A model generated the notes under the pieces. It had not been told where the DNA came from. It saw only the letters and a list, made by a program, of their open reading frames with translations, and did not search any database. Positions 1 to 9,684 of a DNA stretch of 64,000 nucleotides are shown here, piece after piece. Positions within the stretch are counted from its first letter, which is position 1; each line of letters opens with the position of its first letter. The translations under genes and the position numbers were made by a program. The DNA comes from Pseudomonas putida (lineage in GTDB: Bacteria; Pseudomonadota; Gammaproteobacteria; Pseudomonadales; Pseudomonadaceae): assembly GCF_025905425.1 (NCBI RefSeq), contig NZ_CP109603.1:372001-436000 (forward strand), read 5' to 3'.

Positions 1-3000
1 TTCTGTCGCCATTGCTGCAACAGCGGCAACCGCTCGGCCAACCCCTCCCTCAGCAACATCGCTGCGTGCAACTGGGCCATTTCCACCAGGCGGGCGCGAG
101 CGCGAATCGCCCGCTGTTCGATCACATTGATCAGCCGCTCGCAGATCAGTTTGGCCGAACGGGCTTTTTGCGTTTTCGGCGTTACTTGATCCCTGCGCAC
201 GCTGATTTTCAGGAGTTCGTCCCAGGACTGGTAGCTTTGCTTGGCCAGCCTGATGTCGTTGAGAAAGTGCGCTTCCAGTTGTGCAGAGGAGGCGGAGCGC
301 TCGGTAAGTGCATTGCTGCGCTTTAGCGATGCGATCACATTCGCTTCGTCTGCAAAGGCCTTGTCGGTTATCCGGCGTTGCTGGCGATACTGTTGGTCGA
401 CCAGAAAACGTGGCAGTTGGTCACGTATCGCAGCGGGCCAGTAAGGGTTCAGCTGATCGGCCAGCCGCCCGAAGATTTGTCCGCCACCTGAGCCACCGCC
501 CCGCAGGTGAACGCCATACAGCGCGAAGTGGGTGTCCCACAGGCCGTTCTCATCCAGCGCGATGGCACGTTTCCATGTCTTGCTTGCAGAGCCCTTCAGG
601 CGCCAGGTATGAGCGGTTGAATCCCACTCCACCTGATACGGCTGGTGTTCGATCAGGACGAAATCGCCCTCAGCATGCCGGTAAACGCCTTGGTAACGCC
701 CCTGCGCACCCGGTGACATGCCATCCAGGGTGATCGCCTGAGGGTGTTCATACCCGGCAAAACGTCTGGCGCGTTGAAGGGCATCAACCTCCACTTGCAG
801 GCGCTGGGGCGTCGTTCTGCGAAACGTACGTAGCTGGCGCTGACGCAGAGTGAGCACATTGACGCCGACGCCGGTCGCGACATCCATCGCCGCGTCGATG
901 ACCGCCAGCAAGACATCATTGAGGGCTTCGAGCCCTTCGATAATCTTGTTTTGGGTAAAGGCGTTGACCGCTCGTGCCGCAGAATCGAAAAAGTCATAAA
1001 TCCCGATCGCGGTGCCAAGAAAGGGCACCAGGCCCAGCACGATCTTCAGGTACGTAAAGATCATTGTGCTCTGCTGGGTGAAGTTTTCCAGCCACAGCTC
1101 GTCATTTGAGCGTGTCGTAGTCCGATGCGCCCGTATGACGCGGCCCATCTGCGCTTTTAACAGGTGCTCGGGCAGGGAGGTAGTTGCTGGCCAGGCGCCG
1201 CCGATGCCAATGATGCCCGAGTAAGCGTTGGTATGAGCTTGCCGTATACGGCTGCTGTGCGCGCGCGGATCGCCGAGTAGAGCGCGACCTGCGAGGTAGT
1301 CGGCCTCACCCGCTTGTTTACTGCGTTCGTACAGGCTGAGCCTGGCGGCCTCCAGGCTTGCGTATTGGGTCAGGGGAGTGGTCGAGTGTTCGGGCAGATA
1401 CAGCAGCGTGATGCCAGATGTGCGGTCCTCTATGAAGGTGATGCCTGAAAGGGCAGCCGGGCGGTCTTCGGTGTCCGGGCCGCCTGCGGTCAGCGTCGCG
1501 GCCAGCAGCTGGATGTCGTGTCCTTGTGCCTGATAGGCGGCACGGGAGCTTGCCGCTATGGCGATCTCCAGGATGGCAAGGCCTTGGGTGTCCAGTGTGC
1601 CCTTCCCACGCAGCAGCAGGCCCTGCATGCGCAGCATTGATGCATAAGGCGCAGTCAGGCACTCGCGGCGAAATTCGGCAACGAAGGGGCTATCGTTCAG
1701 CCCTTGATACGCGGCGAGAATCTGCGTTTCGTAGGCCTTTGCGAGGTCAAGGTCTTTGGTAAGCGTCTCCAGATACTGTCGTGTGACCCCGGTTGTCATG
1801 CTGTGTAGCAGTGCAGCGTCGTTTGTCGCCAGTTGCAGTTTCAGGTAGTTCAGCCGCCTGCCCATGGTTTCGTCGATGTTTTCCAGCAACAGCGTTTCAA
1901 GGCTCAGCGTTTCACGCTCTCGGCTGGGCCGGTAGACTTTTTTTGTCACTGATCCTGGGGTTCCCCCCGTAACGATTTCGGTGACCAGGTCGACCCTGAG
2001 GGGCACGTCCAGGCCGATATAGCAGTTGTCGTAGCCAGGGAAGTCGTGTTTCAGGCGTTGCCTGATGAGGGGGCGGCAGAATGCCTGGCAGTCCAGCAGG
2101 TCTTTGCTCAGCAGGGCTTCTGATCGCTTTACTGCTTCGATGTATTGAGGAACGATACGGCCAAGTGCCTGGCACGTGGCGAGCGGTAGTTTGCTCAGCC
2201 GTGTGGCGCTTGCAGTGGCCAGGCTCACTACCTGATGCTGCTCACGCACAAGGTCAAGTGCCACTTCTCGCGCCGTATGGCGAGGGGGCTGCAGACGTTG
2301 TTGGAGCACTTCCTTTAGGCGTGGCAGTTCGGTGGCTAGCGCATCCAGACCTTGGTCATTTTGTATCTGCTGCTTTTCTGCGCGCACGCCTATAAGCGTG
2401 GCGTTAAGCATTTGGGTAAGTACATCGCCTTTGATTTGCCGCAGTTCCACTGACTGGTGCTCGGCGGTCGCACCGAGGCAAGTTGCAAGGGCCAGATGGT
2501 TTTCGCAGAGCAGCAGCCCGCCCTGTGTACCAGGCCAGTACAGCAAGAACGGACCATCGGCTGTGGCAGCCAATGTTGCTTGGGAGGTGACCAGCAGGAT
2601 TTGGCGCAGTGATTCTTCACCTGCGCTGTCGCCGAATTCGGCATGGGCTTGCTGCTTGATCAACGGATAGGCGGCGACCACATCGCTGCCTGCTTGAGGA
2701 AAAAGCTCACCTTGATCCAGCATGCGCTCAATGGCGTTCAGCTGTGCCGTTGTAATCTGCCCCAGCAGTCGCTGAGCCTGTGCATGAATGCGCAGGCTCT
2801 GGCGGTGGGCGTCGATCAAGGCAGGGTTGATGGGCGGTACAACAGCGCCCGAGTGCCAGCGTGGCGATTGCAACAGGGCATTGATAGCTTGCCTGGCGTG
2901 TTCGCCTTGTACCTGCAAGTCAGTTTCAAGCTGCTCCAACTGCTTGGCGTCGGTATCGCTCAAGGCCTCTATCAGCTGCATCTGGATGTCGACCTGACGT

Positions 3001-3731
3001 GAGCCTGCGAGGCTCGAAACTTCAGCACCCAAGCTGCCCATGTCGAACAGCGACAGCGGCGCAGCAGCGTCAATGGCCTCTGGCAGCAGGTCGGCCGGGT
3101 TGGCGAAGACTATTTGCGGGGTGGCGAGCGTTGCTTGATGCTCGGTTTCAAGCAGGTCATCGAGTAGAGCGCCAAGCCCGTCTGCCACGTCGTCTAGCGG
3201 GCGATAACGGATCGCTTCGGTGCTCGTCGGCAGGTGATGCTCCAGTTCTACGCGCGTGGCATGGCTGCTGAAGGCCGCAGCACGTCCGGGCAGATACAAC
3301 ACCAGCGCCTCTTCGTCTTGGATGCTGAATACCAAAGCACCTGAACCGCAAGCGGGTGATTCAATCAGAATCTGTTTGCCATCGATCTTCTTCCATTCAG
3401 GGTCGTCGAGCACACCAGTGACAGGCCGCAACTGCACGTCGGTCAGTTCATTGGCGGCCAGTGACAAGGTCAGCGCCGAATCGAAATAGCCAACGTACTG
3501 AGCCCGGGCATGGTGCTGGCGGCTTAACGAAGTGCCCTCGGCCCGGCCTTGCCAATAGGTCGCCCACTGTTGGCCTGTGGCTGCAGGCCTTGGCGCCGTG
3601 TTGAGCAGCTCATGGAGCGTTGCCCGCGTGCGCTTGCAGCGGCTTATTGCGGCAAGTGTCGAGCGTGTCAGCGGTAGCTGGCGTGCGGGTATGAGCGGGG
3701 TGGTGATAACGGAGGGCAGGTCGTCGGTCAT
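1..3731 (-). CDS. Giant dermonecrotic-toxin-like (DUF6543-type) protein, C-terminus outside the window
   Basis: An uninterrupted minus-strand frame of 1243 codons opens with ATG at 3731 (MTDDLPSVITTPLIPARQLP) and runs off the left edge, so the C-terminus is unseen. The N-terminal two thirds look like a long helical region with no signal peptide. Around residues 880-940 there is a hydrophobic Gly-rich stretch (IVLGLVPFLGTAIGIYDFF) followed by an amphipathic segment. This is typical of the large Pseudomonas toxin-like proteins annotated as dermonecrotic toxin or DUF6543 domain. The protein at 11825-16228 has a comparable segment (LAGLFVPVLGEVMLGITALQ), which suggests the two share architecture. 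No LRR or catalytic domain is visible before the window ends. A toxin or effector role is inference from the family. The start has only a weak GGGAAG Shine-Dalgarno. Confidence 0.75.
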   Translation of the reverse strand, partial: MTDDLPSVITTPLIPARQLPLTRSTLAAISRCKRTRATLHELLNTAPRPAATGQQWATYWQGRAEGTSLSRQHHARAQYVGYFDSALTLSLAANELTDVQLRPVTGVLDDPEWKKIDGKQILIESPACGSGALVFSIQDEEALVLYLPGRAAAFSSHATRVELEHHLPTSTEAIRYRPLDDVADGLGALLDDLLETEHQATLATPQIVFANPADLLPEAIDAAAPLSLFDMGSLGAEVSSLAGSRQVDIQMQLIEALSDTDAKQLEQLETDLQVQGEHARQAINALLQSPRWHSGAVVPPINPALIDAHRQSLRIHAQAQRLLGQITTAQLNAIERMLDQGELFPQAGSDVVAAYPLIKQQAHAEFGDSAGEESLRQILLVTSQATLAATADGPFLLYWPGTQGGLLLCENHLALATCLGATAEHQSVELRQIKGDVLTQMLNATLIGVRAEKQQIQNDQGLDALATELPRLKEVLQQRLQPPRHTAREVALDLVREQHQVVSLATASATRLSKLPLATCQALGRIVPQYIEAVKRSEALLSKDLLDCQAFCRPLIRQRLKHDFPGYDNCYIGLDVPLRVDLVTEIVTGGTPGSVTKKVYRPSRERETLSLETLLLENIDETMGRRLNYLKLQLATNDAALLHSMTTGVTRQYLETLTKDLDLAKAYETQILAAYQGLNDSPFVAEFRRECLTAPYASMLRMQGLLLRGKGTLDTQGLAILEIAIAASSRAAYQAQGHDIQLLAATLTAGGPDTEDRPAALSGITFIEDRTSGITLLYLPEHSTTPLTQYASLEAARLSLYERSKQAGEADYLAGRALLGDPRAHSSRIRQAHTNAYSGIIGIGGAWPATTSLPEHLLKAQMGRVIRAHRTTTRSNDELWLENFTQQSTMIFTYLKIVLGLVPFLGTAIGIYDFFDSAARAVNAFTQNKIIEGLEALNDVLLAVIDAAMDVATGVGVNVLTLRQRQLRTFRRTTPQRLQVEVDALQRARRFAGYEHPQAITLDGMSPGAQGRYQGVYRHAEGDFVLIEHQPYQVEWDSTAHTWRLKGSASKTWKRAIALDENGLWDTHFALYGVHLRGGGSGGGQIFGRLADQLNPYWPAAIRDQLPRFLVDQQYRQQRRITDKAFADEANVIASLKRSNALTERSASSAQLEAHFLNDIRLAKQSYQSWDELLKISVRRDQVTPKTQKARSAKLICERLINVIEQRAIRARARLVEMAQLHAAMLLREGLAERLPLLQQWRQ

Positions 3732-3929
3732 TGGGCTTCCCGTGATGCAAGCAAGGCCGTAAGTGGTATCGCTATTAGAGGAGGCACCCTGAAAGCACGT
3801 GCGGTAGATAACTAGTGCCTGTACCGCTGGGCGAGGTTCATGAAATTGTCATTGAACTGTGGCAGCGCGCTTGAATGGTTTTCATCAAACTCGCGCTCTA
3901 CTGGGGATCTGCATTCTGGTGTTTCTTTC

Positions 3930-4925
3930 ATGCGGGCTTTTTTGCTGTTTTTCTTCTTTCTTGTCAGTGTGCCGGCAAGCTTCGCCGATCAGCGTTGTGA
4001 CGTGCACGCGGCGGTTCAACGGGCGGACCTGGGGGGCTTGAGCCTGGTTTACCAGAGCGTCGGTGCGCCGCGAGACCCTGCATTGCTGCTGGTCATGGGC
4101 CTGGGAGGGCAACTGATCCACTGGCCGGACGATGTGGTCGAGGCCTTGTGCCGCCAGGGTTTTCGAGTCATTCGCTATGACAACCGCGATGTCGGTCTGT
4201 CGCGCTGGAACCAGCCGCCACCCTCGGCCAACCTGACGCTTGAGCTGCTGCGCTACAAGCTCGGCCTGCCGGTTGCCGCGCCCTACACGCTCACCGACAT
4301 GGCGGGTGACGGGCTGGGGCTGATGGACGCACTGGGTATACGTCAGTTTCATGTGCTGGGTGTCAGCATGGGCGGGATGATCGCACAGCATCTGGCGGCC
4401 ATGGCGCCGGAACGGGTGCGTAGCCTGACGCTGGTGATGTCCAGCTCTGGCGCGGCAGGCCTGCCGGCACCGGACCCTGCGCTGGTGCAGTTGCTGGCAC
4501 GGCGCAGTGCGCCGAATCGCGAGGTGGCCATCGAACAGCAGGCCGACCTGCTGGCGGCACTGGGCAGCCCACAGGTACGTGACGATCGGGCCGCTTTGTT
4601 GCAACAGGCCGCAGTGGCCTATGACCGGGCGTTCAACCCCGATGGCGCCAAGCGCCAGATCATGGCGATTATCGCCGAGGCAAGCCGGGTGGAGTTGCTT
4701 AATCAGTTGCGCGTACCGACCCTGGTGGTGCATGGCACGGCCGACCCGTTGTTGCCGGTGATGCATGGGGTGCACCTGGCGGCGCATATCCAGGGCAGCC
4801 AGCTGCGCTTGATACCGGGCCTGGCGCATCGCTTCCAGGAACCGTTCAAGGGGCCGTTGCTGGGGGCGGTGCTGCCGTATCTGCAGTCACATCGGCAGGA
4901 TGTCACGCATATCGCAGGTCTGTGA
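3930..4925 (+). CDS. Exported alpha/beta hydrolase
   Basis: This is a 331-residue alpha/beta-hydrolase-fold enzyme. The proposed ATG at 3930 gives a hydrophobic signal peptide (MRAFLLFFFFLVSVPASFAD), so export to the periplasm is likely. The nucleophile elbow is GVSMGG with Ser146. The acid is probably the Asp of HGTADPLLP and the His that of GLAHRF near the C-terminus. The sequence resembles the aclacinomycin methylesterase/RdmC-like branch, but the substrate cannot be read from sequence. An in-frame ATG at 3840 has a GAGG just upstream and would add 30 residues before the signal peptide; I prefer 3930 because it places the hydrophobic segment at the N-terminus. It converges on aauR, with a REP-like hairpin between them. 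Confidence 0.8.
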   Translation: MRAFLLFFFFLVSVPASFADQRCDVHAAVQRADLGGLSLVYQSVGAPRDPALLLVMGLGGQLIHWPDDVVEALCRQGFRVIRYDNRDVGLSRWNQPPPSANLTLELLRYKLGLPVAAPYTLTDMAGDGLGLMDALGIRQFHVLGVSMGGMIAQHLAAMAPERVRSLTLVMSSSGAAGLPAPDPALVQLLARRSAPNREVAIEQQADLLAALGSPQVRDDRAALLQQAAVAYDRAFNPDGAKRQIMAIIAEASRVELLNQLRVPTLVVHGTADPLLPVMHGVHLAAHIQGSQLRLIPGLAHRFQEPFKGPLLGAVLPYLQSHRQDVTHIAGL

Positions 4926-4935
4926 GATTTGCGTT

Positions 4936-4967
4936 GGCTTCTTCGCGGACAAGCCCGCTCCCACAGG
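4936..4967. repeat. REP-like palindromic element
   Basis: The 60-bp gap between two convergent genes contains TTCGCGG-ACAAG-CCCGCTCC followed by CACAGG. This is the core of the P. putida-type REP sequence and also occurs, in a closely related form, at 41676-41756. It can fold into a short GC hairpin and may help end both transcripts. Confidence 0.7.
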
Positions 4968-4984
4968 ATAGCGACGCCGACTTT

Positions 4985-6313
4985 TCACCCCAGCCCGTAC
5001 TTTTTCACTTTGTCGAACAGCGTGGTCTTGGCCATGCCCAGTTCCTGGCTGGCCTGGCTGAGGTTGCCGCCGGTGCGTTGCAAGGCATCGCTGAGCAGAT
5101 TGCGTTCGAAAGCCTCCACGGCCTCGGAAAAGCCCAGCCCTTGGCTGGCACCGCCACTGGGGCCCTTCTTGAAGGCGGGCAGGCCCAAGGCATAGCGCTC
5201 GGCAACGTTGCGCAGTTCACGCACGTTACCCGGCCAATCGTGGGCCATCAAACGCGACAGGGTCTGGCTGTCGAGCGTTGGCGTTTCACGGTCGAAACGC
5301 AGGGCCGATTGCTGCAGGAAGTGCTCGAACAGCTGCAGGATGTCTTCGCGGCGTTCGCGCAGTGGCGGCAACTCCAGCGTTACGACGTTCAGCCGGTAGT
5401 ACAGGTCGCTGCGAAACTGCCCGTTCTGGCCCATGGCATCGAGGTCGGCCTTGGTCGCGGCGATCACCCGGCAATCCACTGCAATGCTCTGGTTCGAGCC
5501 CAGCCGTTCCAGGGTGCGCTCCTGTAATACGCGCAGCAGTTTGATCTGCAGATTGATCGGCATGCTCTCGACCTCGTCGAGGAACAGCGTGCCACCGTTG
5601 GCGTGCTCGATCTTGCCGATGCGGCGTTTGCCCGCACCGGTGAAGGCGTTGGCCTCGTGGCCGAAGATCTCGCTCTCGAACAGGTTCTCGGGCAGGCCGC
5701 CGCAGTTCAGTGCCACGAAGGGCTGCCCTTGGCGGCGGCTGAAGTCGTGCAGGCAACGGGCGACCAGCTCCTTGCCGGTACCGGTCTCGCCTTCGATCAG
5801 TACGTTGGCTGAGGTGTCGGCCACGTTGGCGATCAACTCACGCAGATGCTCCATGCCGGCCGAGCGGCCAATGATGCGACCCTCCAGGCTGCTCTGTTCG
5901 GCCAGTTGGCGGCGCAGGGCAACCACTTCTCGGGACAGGCCGCGATGCTCCAAGGCGCGGCGCACCACGTCGACCAGACGCTCTGGCGAGAAGGGTTTCT
6001 CCATGAAGTCGTAGGCGCCATTGCGCATCGCGCCGACCGCCATGTCGATATCGCCGTGGCCGGTGATCAGCACCACCGGCAGGCTGCGGTCACGTGCCTT
6101 GAGGCGGGTGAGCAGCTCAAGGCCATCGATGCCCGGCAAGCGGATATCGCTCACGACGATGCCGGCGAAGTCGTCGCCGATGCGTTCCAGGGCCAGCTCG
6201 GCGCTGCCGACACCTTCGCAGGCGATGTCTTCCAGGGCCAGTGCCTGCTGGCAGCCGAGCAGCACATGCGGGTCGTCTTCGACAATCAGGACGGTGAGAG
6301 GCGCTTGGTTCAT
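4985..6313 (-). CDS. aauR: Sigma-54-dependent response regulator AauR (DctD/NtrC type)
   Basis: This 442-residue activator has three domains: an N-terminal receiver (acidic pocket ED13-14, phosphoacceptor Asp56 in VVSDIRLPG), an AAA+ domain with Walker A GETGTGKE at 175-182, and a C-terminal Fis-type helix-turn-helix ending KTTLFDKVKKYGLG. It would be phosphorylated by the sensor encoded just upstream and activate sigma-54 RNA polymerase at the acidic amino-acid transporter operon (aat). Its ATG overlaps the aauS stop (ATGA), so the two are translationally coupled. The sigma-54-contact loop reads NAFTGA instead of the canonical GAFTGA. Identity as AauR rests on context: the adjacent aat genes and the TTCGG-N4-CCGAA palindromes upstream of aatJ. 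Confidence 0.9.
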   Translation of the reverse strand: MNQAPLTVLIVEDDPHVLLGCQQALALEDIACEGVGSAELALERIGDDFAGIVVSDIRLPGIDGLELLTRLKARDRSLPVVLITGHGDIDMAVGAMRNGAYDFMEKPFSPERLVDVVRRALEHRGLSREVVALRRQLAEQSSLEGRIIGRSAGMEHLRELIANVADTSANVLIEGETGTGKELVARCLHDFSRRQGQPFVALNCGGLPENLFESEIFGHEANAFTGAGKRRIGKIEHANGGTLFLDEVESMPINLQIKLLRVLQERTLERLGSNQSIAVDCRVIAATKADLDAMGQNGQFRSDLYYRLNVVTLELPPLRERREDILQLFEHFLQQSALRFDRETPTLDSQTLSRLMAHDWPGNVRELRNVAERYALGLPAFKKGPSGGASQGLGFSEAVEAFERNLLSDALQRTGGNLSQASQELGMAKTTLFDKVKKYGLG

Positions 6314-8214
6314 GAGTGCTCTGCCGATTCGCTAGGGGGGGATACCAGGGGCAGGACAAGCACAAAGGCCGTGCCGCCACTGACAGGATGCTCGACGTTC
6401 AGGCTGCCCCTGGCGGCGGCGGCGAGGCTCGCCGACAGGGTCAGGCCCAGGCCCAGGCCGTGTTCGCCCGGTTTGGTGGTGAAGAAGGGCTCGAACAGGT
6501 GCTTGCGCGCCTCGGCGTCGATGCCATGGCCATTGTCACGGACCCGCAGACGATACTTGTCGCCCTGCAGTTCGCCTTCGAGCCATAGCTCTGGCAGGGG
6601 CTGGGTGGCCATGGCGTCGAGGGCGTTGCCGATCAGGTTGACCAGTATCTGCTCCAGGCGGGTCTGGTCGATGGCCAGGTGCTGGTCTTCGAATTCGTTG
6701 TGCAACTGCAAATGGCAGCTGCTGATGCGGTTAGCCAGCACCTGCAAGGAGGCTTCCACGGCCTTGGCCAGCGACGCCTGGCCACTGTCGTCGCCGCGGC
6801 GGGCGAATGATCGCAGGCTGGCGGTGATACGGCCCATGCGATCGATCAGGTCGTTCATGGTGCGCAGGTTGGTGCTGGCGGTTTCCAGCGCGCCGCGTTC
6901 GAGGAAGCGCACGGTGTTGCCCGACAGTGTGCGCAGCGCGGCCAGGGGCTGGTTGAGTTCGTGGGCGATGCTCGTGGACATCTGCCCAATGGCGGCCAGC
7001 TTGCCCGCCTGCACCAGCTCATCCTGGGCGTGGCGCAGGGTCTGCTCGGCATGCCGGCGCTCGCGGATCTGCCCCTTGAGCCGCTCGTTGCTGGCGCGCA
7101 GGTCGGCGGTGCGTTCGGTGATACGCCGTTCGAGCTGGCTGTTGGCTTCCTGCAGCGCCTCGCGCGCGGCCAGGCGGGTGGCGATGACCTTGCGGCGTTC
7201 ATTCCAGGCGATACCCAGAATCGCCAGCAGGGCGAATGCCACCCCAACGAGGATGCCTTGCACCATGGATTCGCGGCGCAGGTCCTGCAACGGGGTCAGC
7301 AGGGTGAAGTTCCACGGGGTATCGGCCAGGCGACGGGTTTGGGCCAGGTAGGTCACTTCATGGGCCTTGCCTTGAGCCGTTTCGCTGTTGGCCGGGAAGG
7401 TCAGTTTCTCGACGCCATCGGCCAGGGTTTCCCGGGCCAGCGGCTGCAGCTCGTTCAACGGCCACCAGTAATACTGCAGGCTGCGCGCCAGGCGCTCCTT
7501 GATTTGCGGGGTTAGCGGGCGCACCGACTTCAGGCGTCGCGCCGGGTCGCTGGAGAGGATGATGATGCCATTTTCGTCGCTGACGAAGGCTTCCAGACGG
7601 GCACGCTGCCAGCGCTCCTCAAGGGTGTCCAGGCGCACCTTGATCACCGCAACGCCTATGATCTTGCCGTGTTCTTCCAGCCCGTGGGCCAGGTAGTAGC
7701 CGGCCTCGCCGGTGGTGCTGCCGATGCCGTAGAAGCGCCCGGGTTCGCCGCGCACGGCAGTCTGGAAATAGGCCCGGAACGACAGGTCTTCGCCAAGGAA
7801 CGAATCGGCATCGCGCCAGTTGCTGGTGGCCTGCACCCGGCCATTGGTGTCGAGGACGAAGATTGCCCGGCTGCGGCTGCGTCGGTTGAGGCCTTCGAGG
7901 TATTCGTTGACGACCTGGCGGGAGCCGCCATCAGCGTCGGTAAGCAGGTGCGAAACGCTGTCTTCAAGCTCCAGCAGGCTGGGCAGGTAGGTGTATTTGC
8001 TGATCTCGCTCTCGACCGTGCGCGCGTGCAGCTCCAGTTGACGTTCGCCGTTTTCGCTCAGGTTGCGGATGCCATTGCTTTCGCTGACCAGGTAACCGGC
8101 CATGCCGAGGCCGACCATCAGCAGGATGATCAGGGGGGGAAGCAGCAATTGACGGATCAGGCGGGAATTCACGGCAGGTCTGGCAGGGAGCGGTAGAGAA
8201 GGGTCGCATTTCAT
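6310..8214 (-). CDS. aauS: Membrane sensor histidine kinase AauS (DctB-like)
   Basis: A 634-residue sensor kinase. Transmembrane helix 1 spans roughly residues 20-42 and helix 2 roughly 319-337. They enclose a periplasmic domain of about 275 residues that looks like a DctB-type double Cache/PAS fold. A cytoplasmic coiled coil at about 350-405 follows, then the H-box with His418 (IAHELNQPLAAL) and ATP-binding motifs NLIGNALDA, DNGHGID and GLGLGLTLS. It probably senses glutamate, aspartate or their amides and phosphorylates AauR. I chose ATG 8214 (MKCDPSLPLP) because it precedes TM1 directly and has AAGG upstream. An upstream in-frame start at 8343 would run through the intergenic hairpin. Confidence 0.88.
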   Translation of the reverse strand: MKCDPSLPLPARPAVNSRLIRQLLLPPLIILLMVGLGMAGYLVSESNGIRNLSENGERQLELHARTVESEISKYTYLPSLLELEDSVSHLLTDADGGSRQVVNEYLEGLNRRSRSRAIFVLDTNGRVQATSNWRDADSFLGEDLSFRAYFQTAVRGEPGRFYGIGSTTGEAGYYLAHGLEEHGKIIGVAVIKVRLDTLEERWQRARLEAFVSDENGIIILSSDPARRLKSVRPLTPQIKERLARSLQYYWWPLNELQPLARETLADGVEKLTFPANSETAQGKAHEVTYLAQTRRLADTPWNFTLLTPLQDLRRESMVQGILVGVAFALLAILGIAWNERRKVIATRLAAREALQEANSQLERRITERTADLRASNERLKGQIRERRHAEQTLRHAQDELVQAGKLAAIGQMSTSIAHELNQPLAALRTLSGNTVRFLERGALETASTNLRTMNDLIDRMGRITASLRSFARRGDDSGQASLAKAVEASLQVLANRISSCHLQLHNEFEDQHLAIDQTRLEQILVNLIGNALDAMATQPLPELWLEGELQGDKYRLRVRDNGHGIDAEARKHLFEPFFTTKPGEHGLGLGLTLSASLAAAARGSLNVEHPVSGGTAFVLVLPLVSPPSESAEHS

Positions 8215-8234
8215 CACAGTGGCCTTGTCACGAC

Positions 8235-8273
8235 CAGCATCCGCTGCCCGATGGGGGCGGGCAGAGGATGCTG
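8235..8273. terminator. Strong hairpin between aatP and aauS
   Basis: Two 16-bp arms with one mismatch (left arm CAGCATCCGCTGCCCG at 8235-8250, right arm at 8258-8273) flank a 7-nt loop. It lies downstream of aatP on the minus strand and before aauS. No U-tract follows, so it may attenuate or stabilise mRNA ends rather than terminate fully, separating transporter from regulator expression. Confidence 0.6.
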
Positions 8274-8281
8274 AGGCCGAC

Positions 8282-9016
8282 TTAGTGTTGCAGGATCTTG
8301 CTGAGGAAGTGCTGGGTACGTTGGTCGCGGGCGCTCTGGTCACCGAAGAACTCTTCTTTGGTGCAGTCTTCGATGATGCTGCCCTTGTCCATGAAAATGA
8401 CCCGGTTGGCGACCTTGCGGGCGAAGCCCATCTCGTGGGTCACGCACATCATGGTCATGCCTTCGTGGGCCAGCTGTACCATCACATCCAGCACCTCGCT
8501 GACCATTTCCGGGTCCAGTGCGGAGGTAGGTTCGTCGAACAGCATGACGATGGGGTCCATGGCCAGGGCGCGCGCAATCGCCACGCGCTGCTGCTGGCCG
8601 CCGGAAAGTTGGCCGGGGTGTTTCTTGGCGTGTGCACTGAGGCCGACGCGCTCAAGCAGGGCCAGGCCTTTTTTGCTGGCCTCCGCCTCGCTGCGGCCGA
8701 GCACCTTGCGCTGGGCGATGGTCAGGTTCTCGGTGATGGTCAGATGCGGGAACAGCTCGAAGTGCTGGAACACCATGCCGACCCGCGAACGCAGCTTGGG
8801 CAGGTTGGTCTTCGGGTCGGCAATCGAGGTGCCATCGACCACGATGTCGCCCTTCTGGAACGGCTCCAAGGCGTTGACGCATTTGATCAGGGTAGATTTG
8901 CCCGAGCCCGATGGGCCGCACACCACTACCACTTCACCCTTCTTGACCTCGGTGCTGCAGTCGGTCAGTACCTGGAAGTCGCCGTACCACTTGTTGACGT
9001 TCTTGATGGAAATCAT
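8282..9016 (-). CDS. aatP: Acidic amino-acid ABC transporter ATPase AatP (GltL type)
   Basis: This 244-residue polar amino-acid ABC ATPase energises Glu/Asp (and probably Gln/Asn) uptake with AatM and AatQ. It shows Walker [10 protein letters not shown], signature [16 protein letters not shown], Walker [13 protein letters not shown] and the switch His in CVTHEMG. The start [15 protein letters not shown] at 9016 overlaps the aatM stop by four bases (ATGA) and matches the usual family N-terminus. A GTG 12 codons upstream is open but unnecessary. It is the last gene of the aatJ-Q-M-P operon and is followed by a strong hairpin. Confidence 0.93.
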   Translation of the reverse strand: MISIKNVNKWYGDFQVLTDCSTEVKKGEVVVVCGPSGSGKSTLIKCVNALEPFQKGDIVVDGTSIADPKTNLPKLRSRVGMVFQHFELFPHLTITENLTIAQRKVLGRSEAEASKKGLALLERVGLSAHAKKHPGQLSGGQQQRVAIARALAMDPIVMLFDEPTSALDPEMVSEVLDVMVQLAHEGMTMMCVTHEMGFARKVANRVIFMDKGSIIEDCTKEEFFGDQSARDQRTQHFLSKILQH

Positions 9017-9684
9017 ACGGTGATCCTTTTTTGCAGGCGCTTGACCAGCCACGAAGCGGAGAAGCTGATGATGAAGTAGACAACCCCGGCGAAGATCAGG
9101 AACTCATGGGAGCGCCCGATGATATCGCCGTTGGAGCGAGCCGAGTTGAGGAAGTCGACCAGGCCCACGGTGTATACCAGCGAGGTGTCCTGGAACAGGA
9201 TGATGCTCTGCTGCAGCAGCAGTGGGGTCATCTTGCGGAAGGCCTGGGGCAGGATGATCAGGCGCATGGTCTGCGCGTAGTTCATACCCAGCGCTTGCGC
9301 GGCGCCCATCTGCCCTTTGGAGATCGACTGCACACCGGCGCGGACGATTTCGCAGAAGTACGCGGCCTCGAACATCATGAAGGCGACCACGCATGAGGTG
9401 AACGCACCGACCGGGGTGTCCTCGCCGGTGATCCAGCGCAGTACGAACGGCACCGCCAGGTAGAACCAGGTGATCACCAGCAGCAGCGGGATCGAGCGGA
9501 AGTAGTTGACGTAAGCGCCCGCCACCCGCGACAGCAGCTTGCTCGACGACAGGCGCATCAGCGCCAGGATGGTGCCGAGTGCGATACCGCCGACCACGCC
9601 CATGACCATCAGTTGCAGGGTCATGACCATACCGTCCCACAGGGCAGGCAGGGCCGGGATGATTTCGCTGAAATCCATCTCCAT
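9013..9684 (-). CDS. aatM: Acidic amino-acid ABC transporter permease AatM (GltK type)
   Basis: A 223-residue inner-membrane permease of the polar amino-acid (HisMQ) family. It has several hydrophobic helices and the EAA loop [21 protein letters not shown], which docks on the ATPase. The ATG at 9684 immediately follows the aatQ stop codon (TAA-ATG), so translation is coupled. It forms a heterodimeric channel with AatQ. Confidence 0.92.
   Translation of the reverse strand: MEMDFSEIIPALPALWDGMVMTLQLMVMGVVGGIALGTILALMRLSSSKLLSRVAGAYVNYFRSIPLLLVITWFYLAVPFVLRWITGEDTPVGAFTSCVVAFMMFEAAYFCEIVRAGVQSISKGQMGAAQALGMNYAQTMRLIILPQAFRKMTPLLLQQSIILFQDTSLVYTVGLVDFLNSARSNGDIIGRSHEFLIFAGVVYFIISFSASWLVKRLQKRITV

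Noticed and set aside
3885-4829. Long minus-strand frame of 314 codons opposite the alpha/beta hydrolase
   Set aside because: It lies wholly antisense to a recognisable hydrolase with signal peptide and catalytic motif, and its product is a low-complexity shadow rich in Arg, His and Gln.
5846-7351. 501-codon plus-strand frame across aauR and aauS
   Set aside because: Antisense to two well-supported genes; the product has no family features and reflects the GC codon pattern of the opposite strand.
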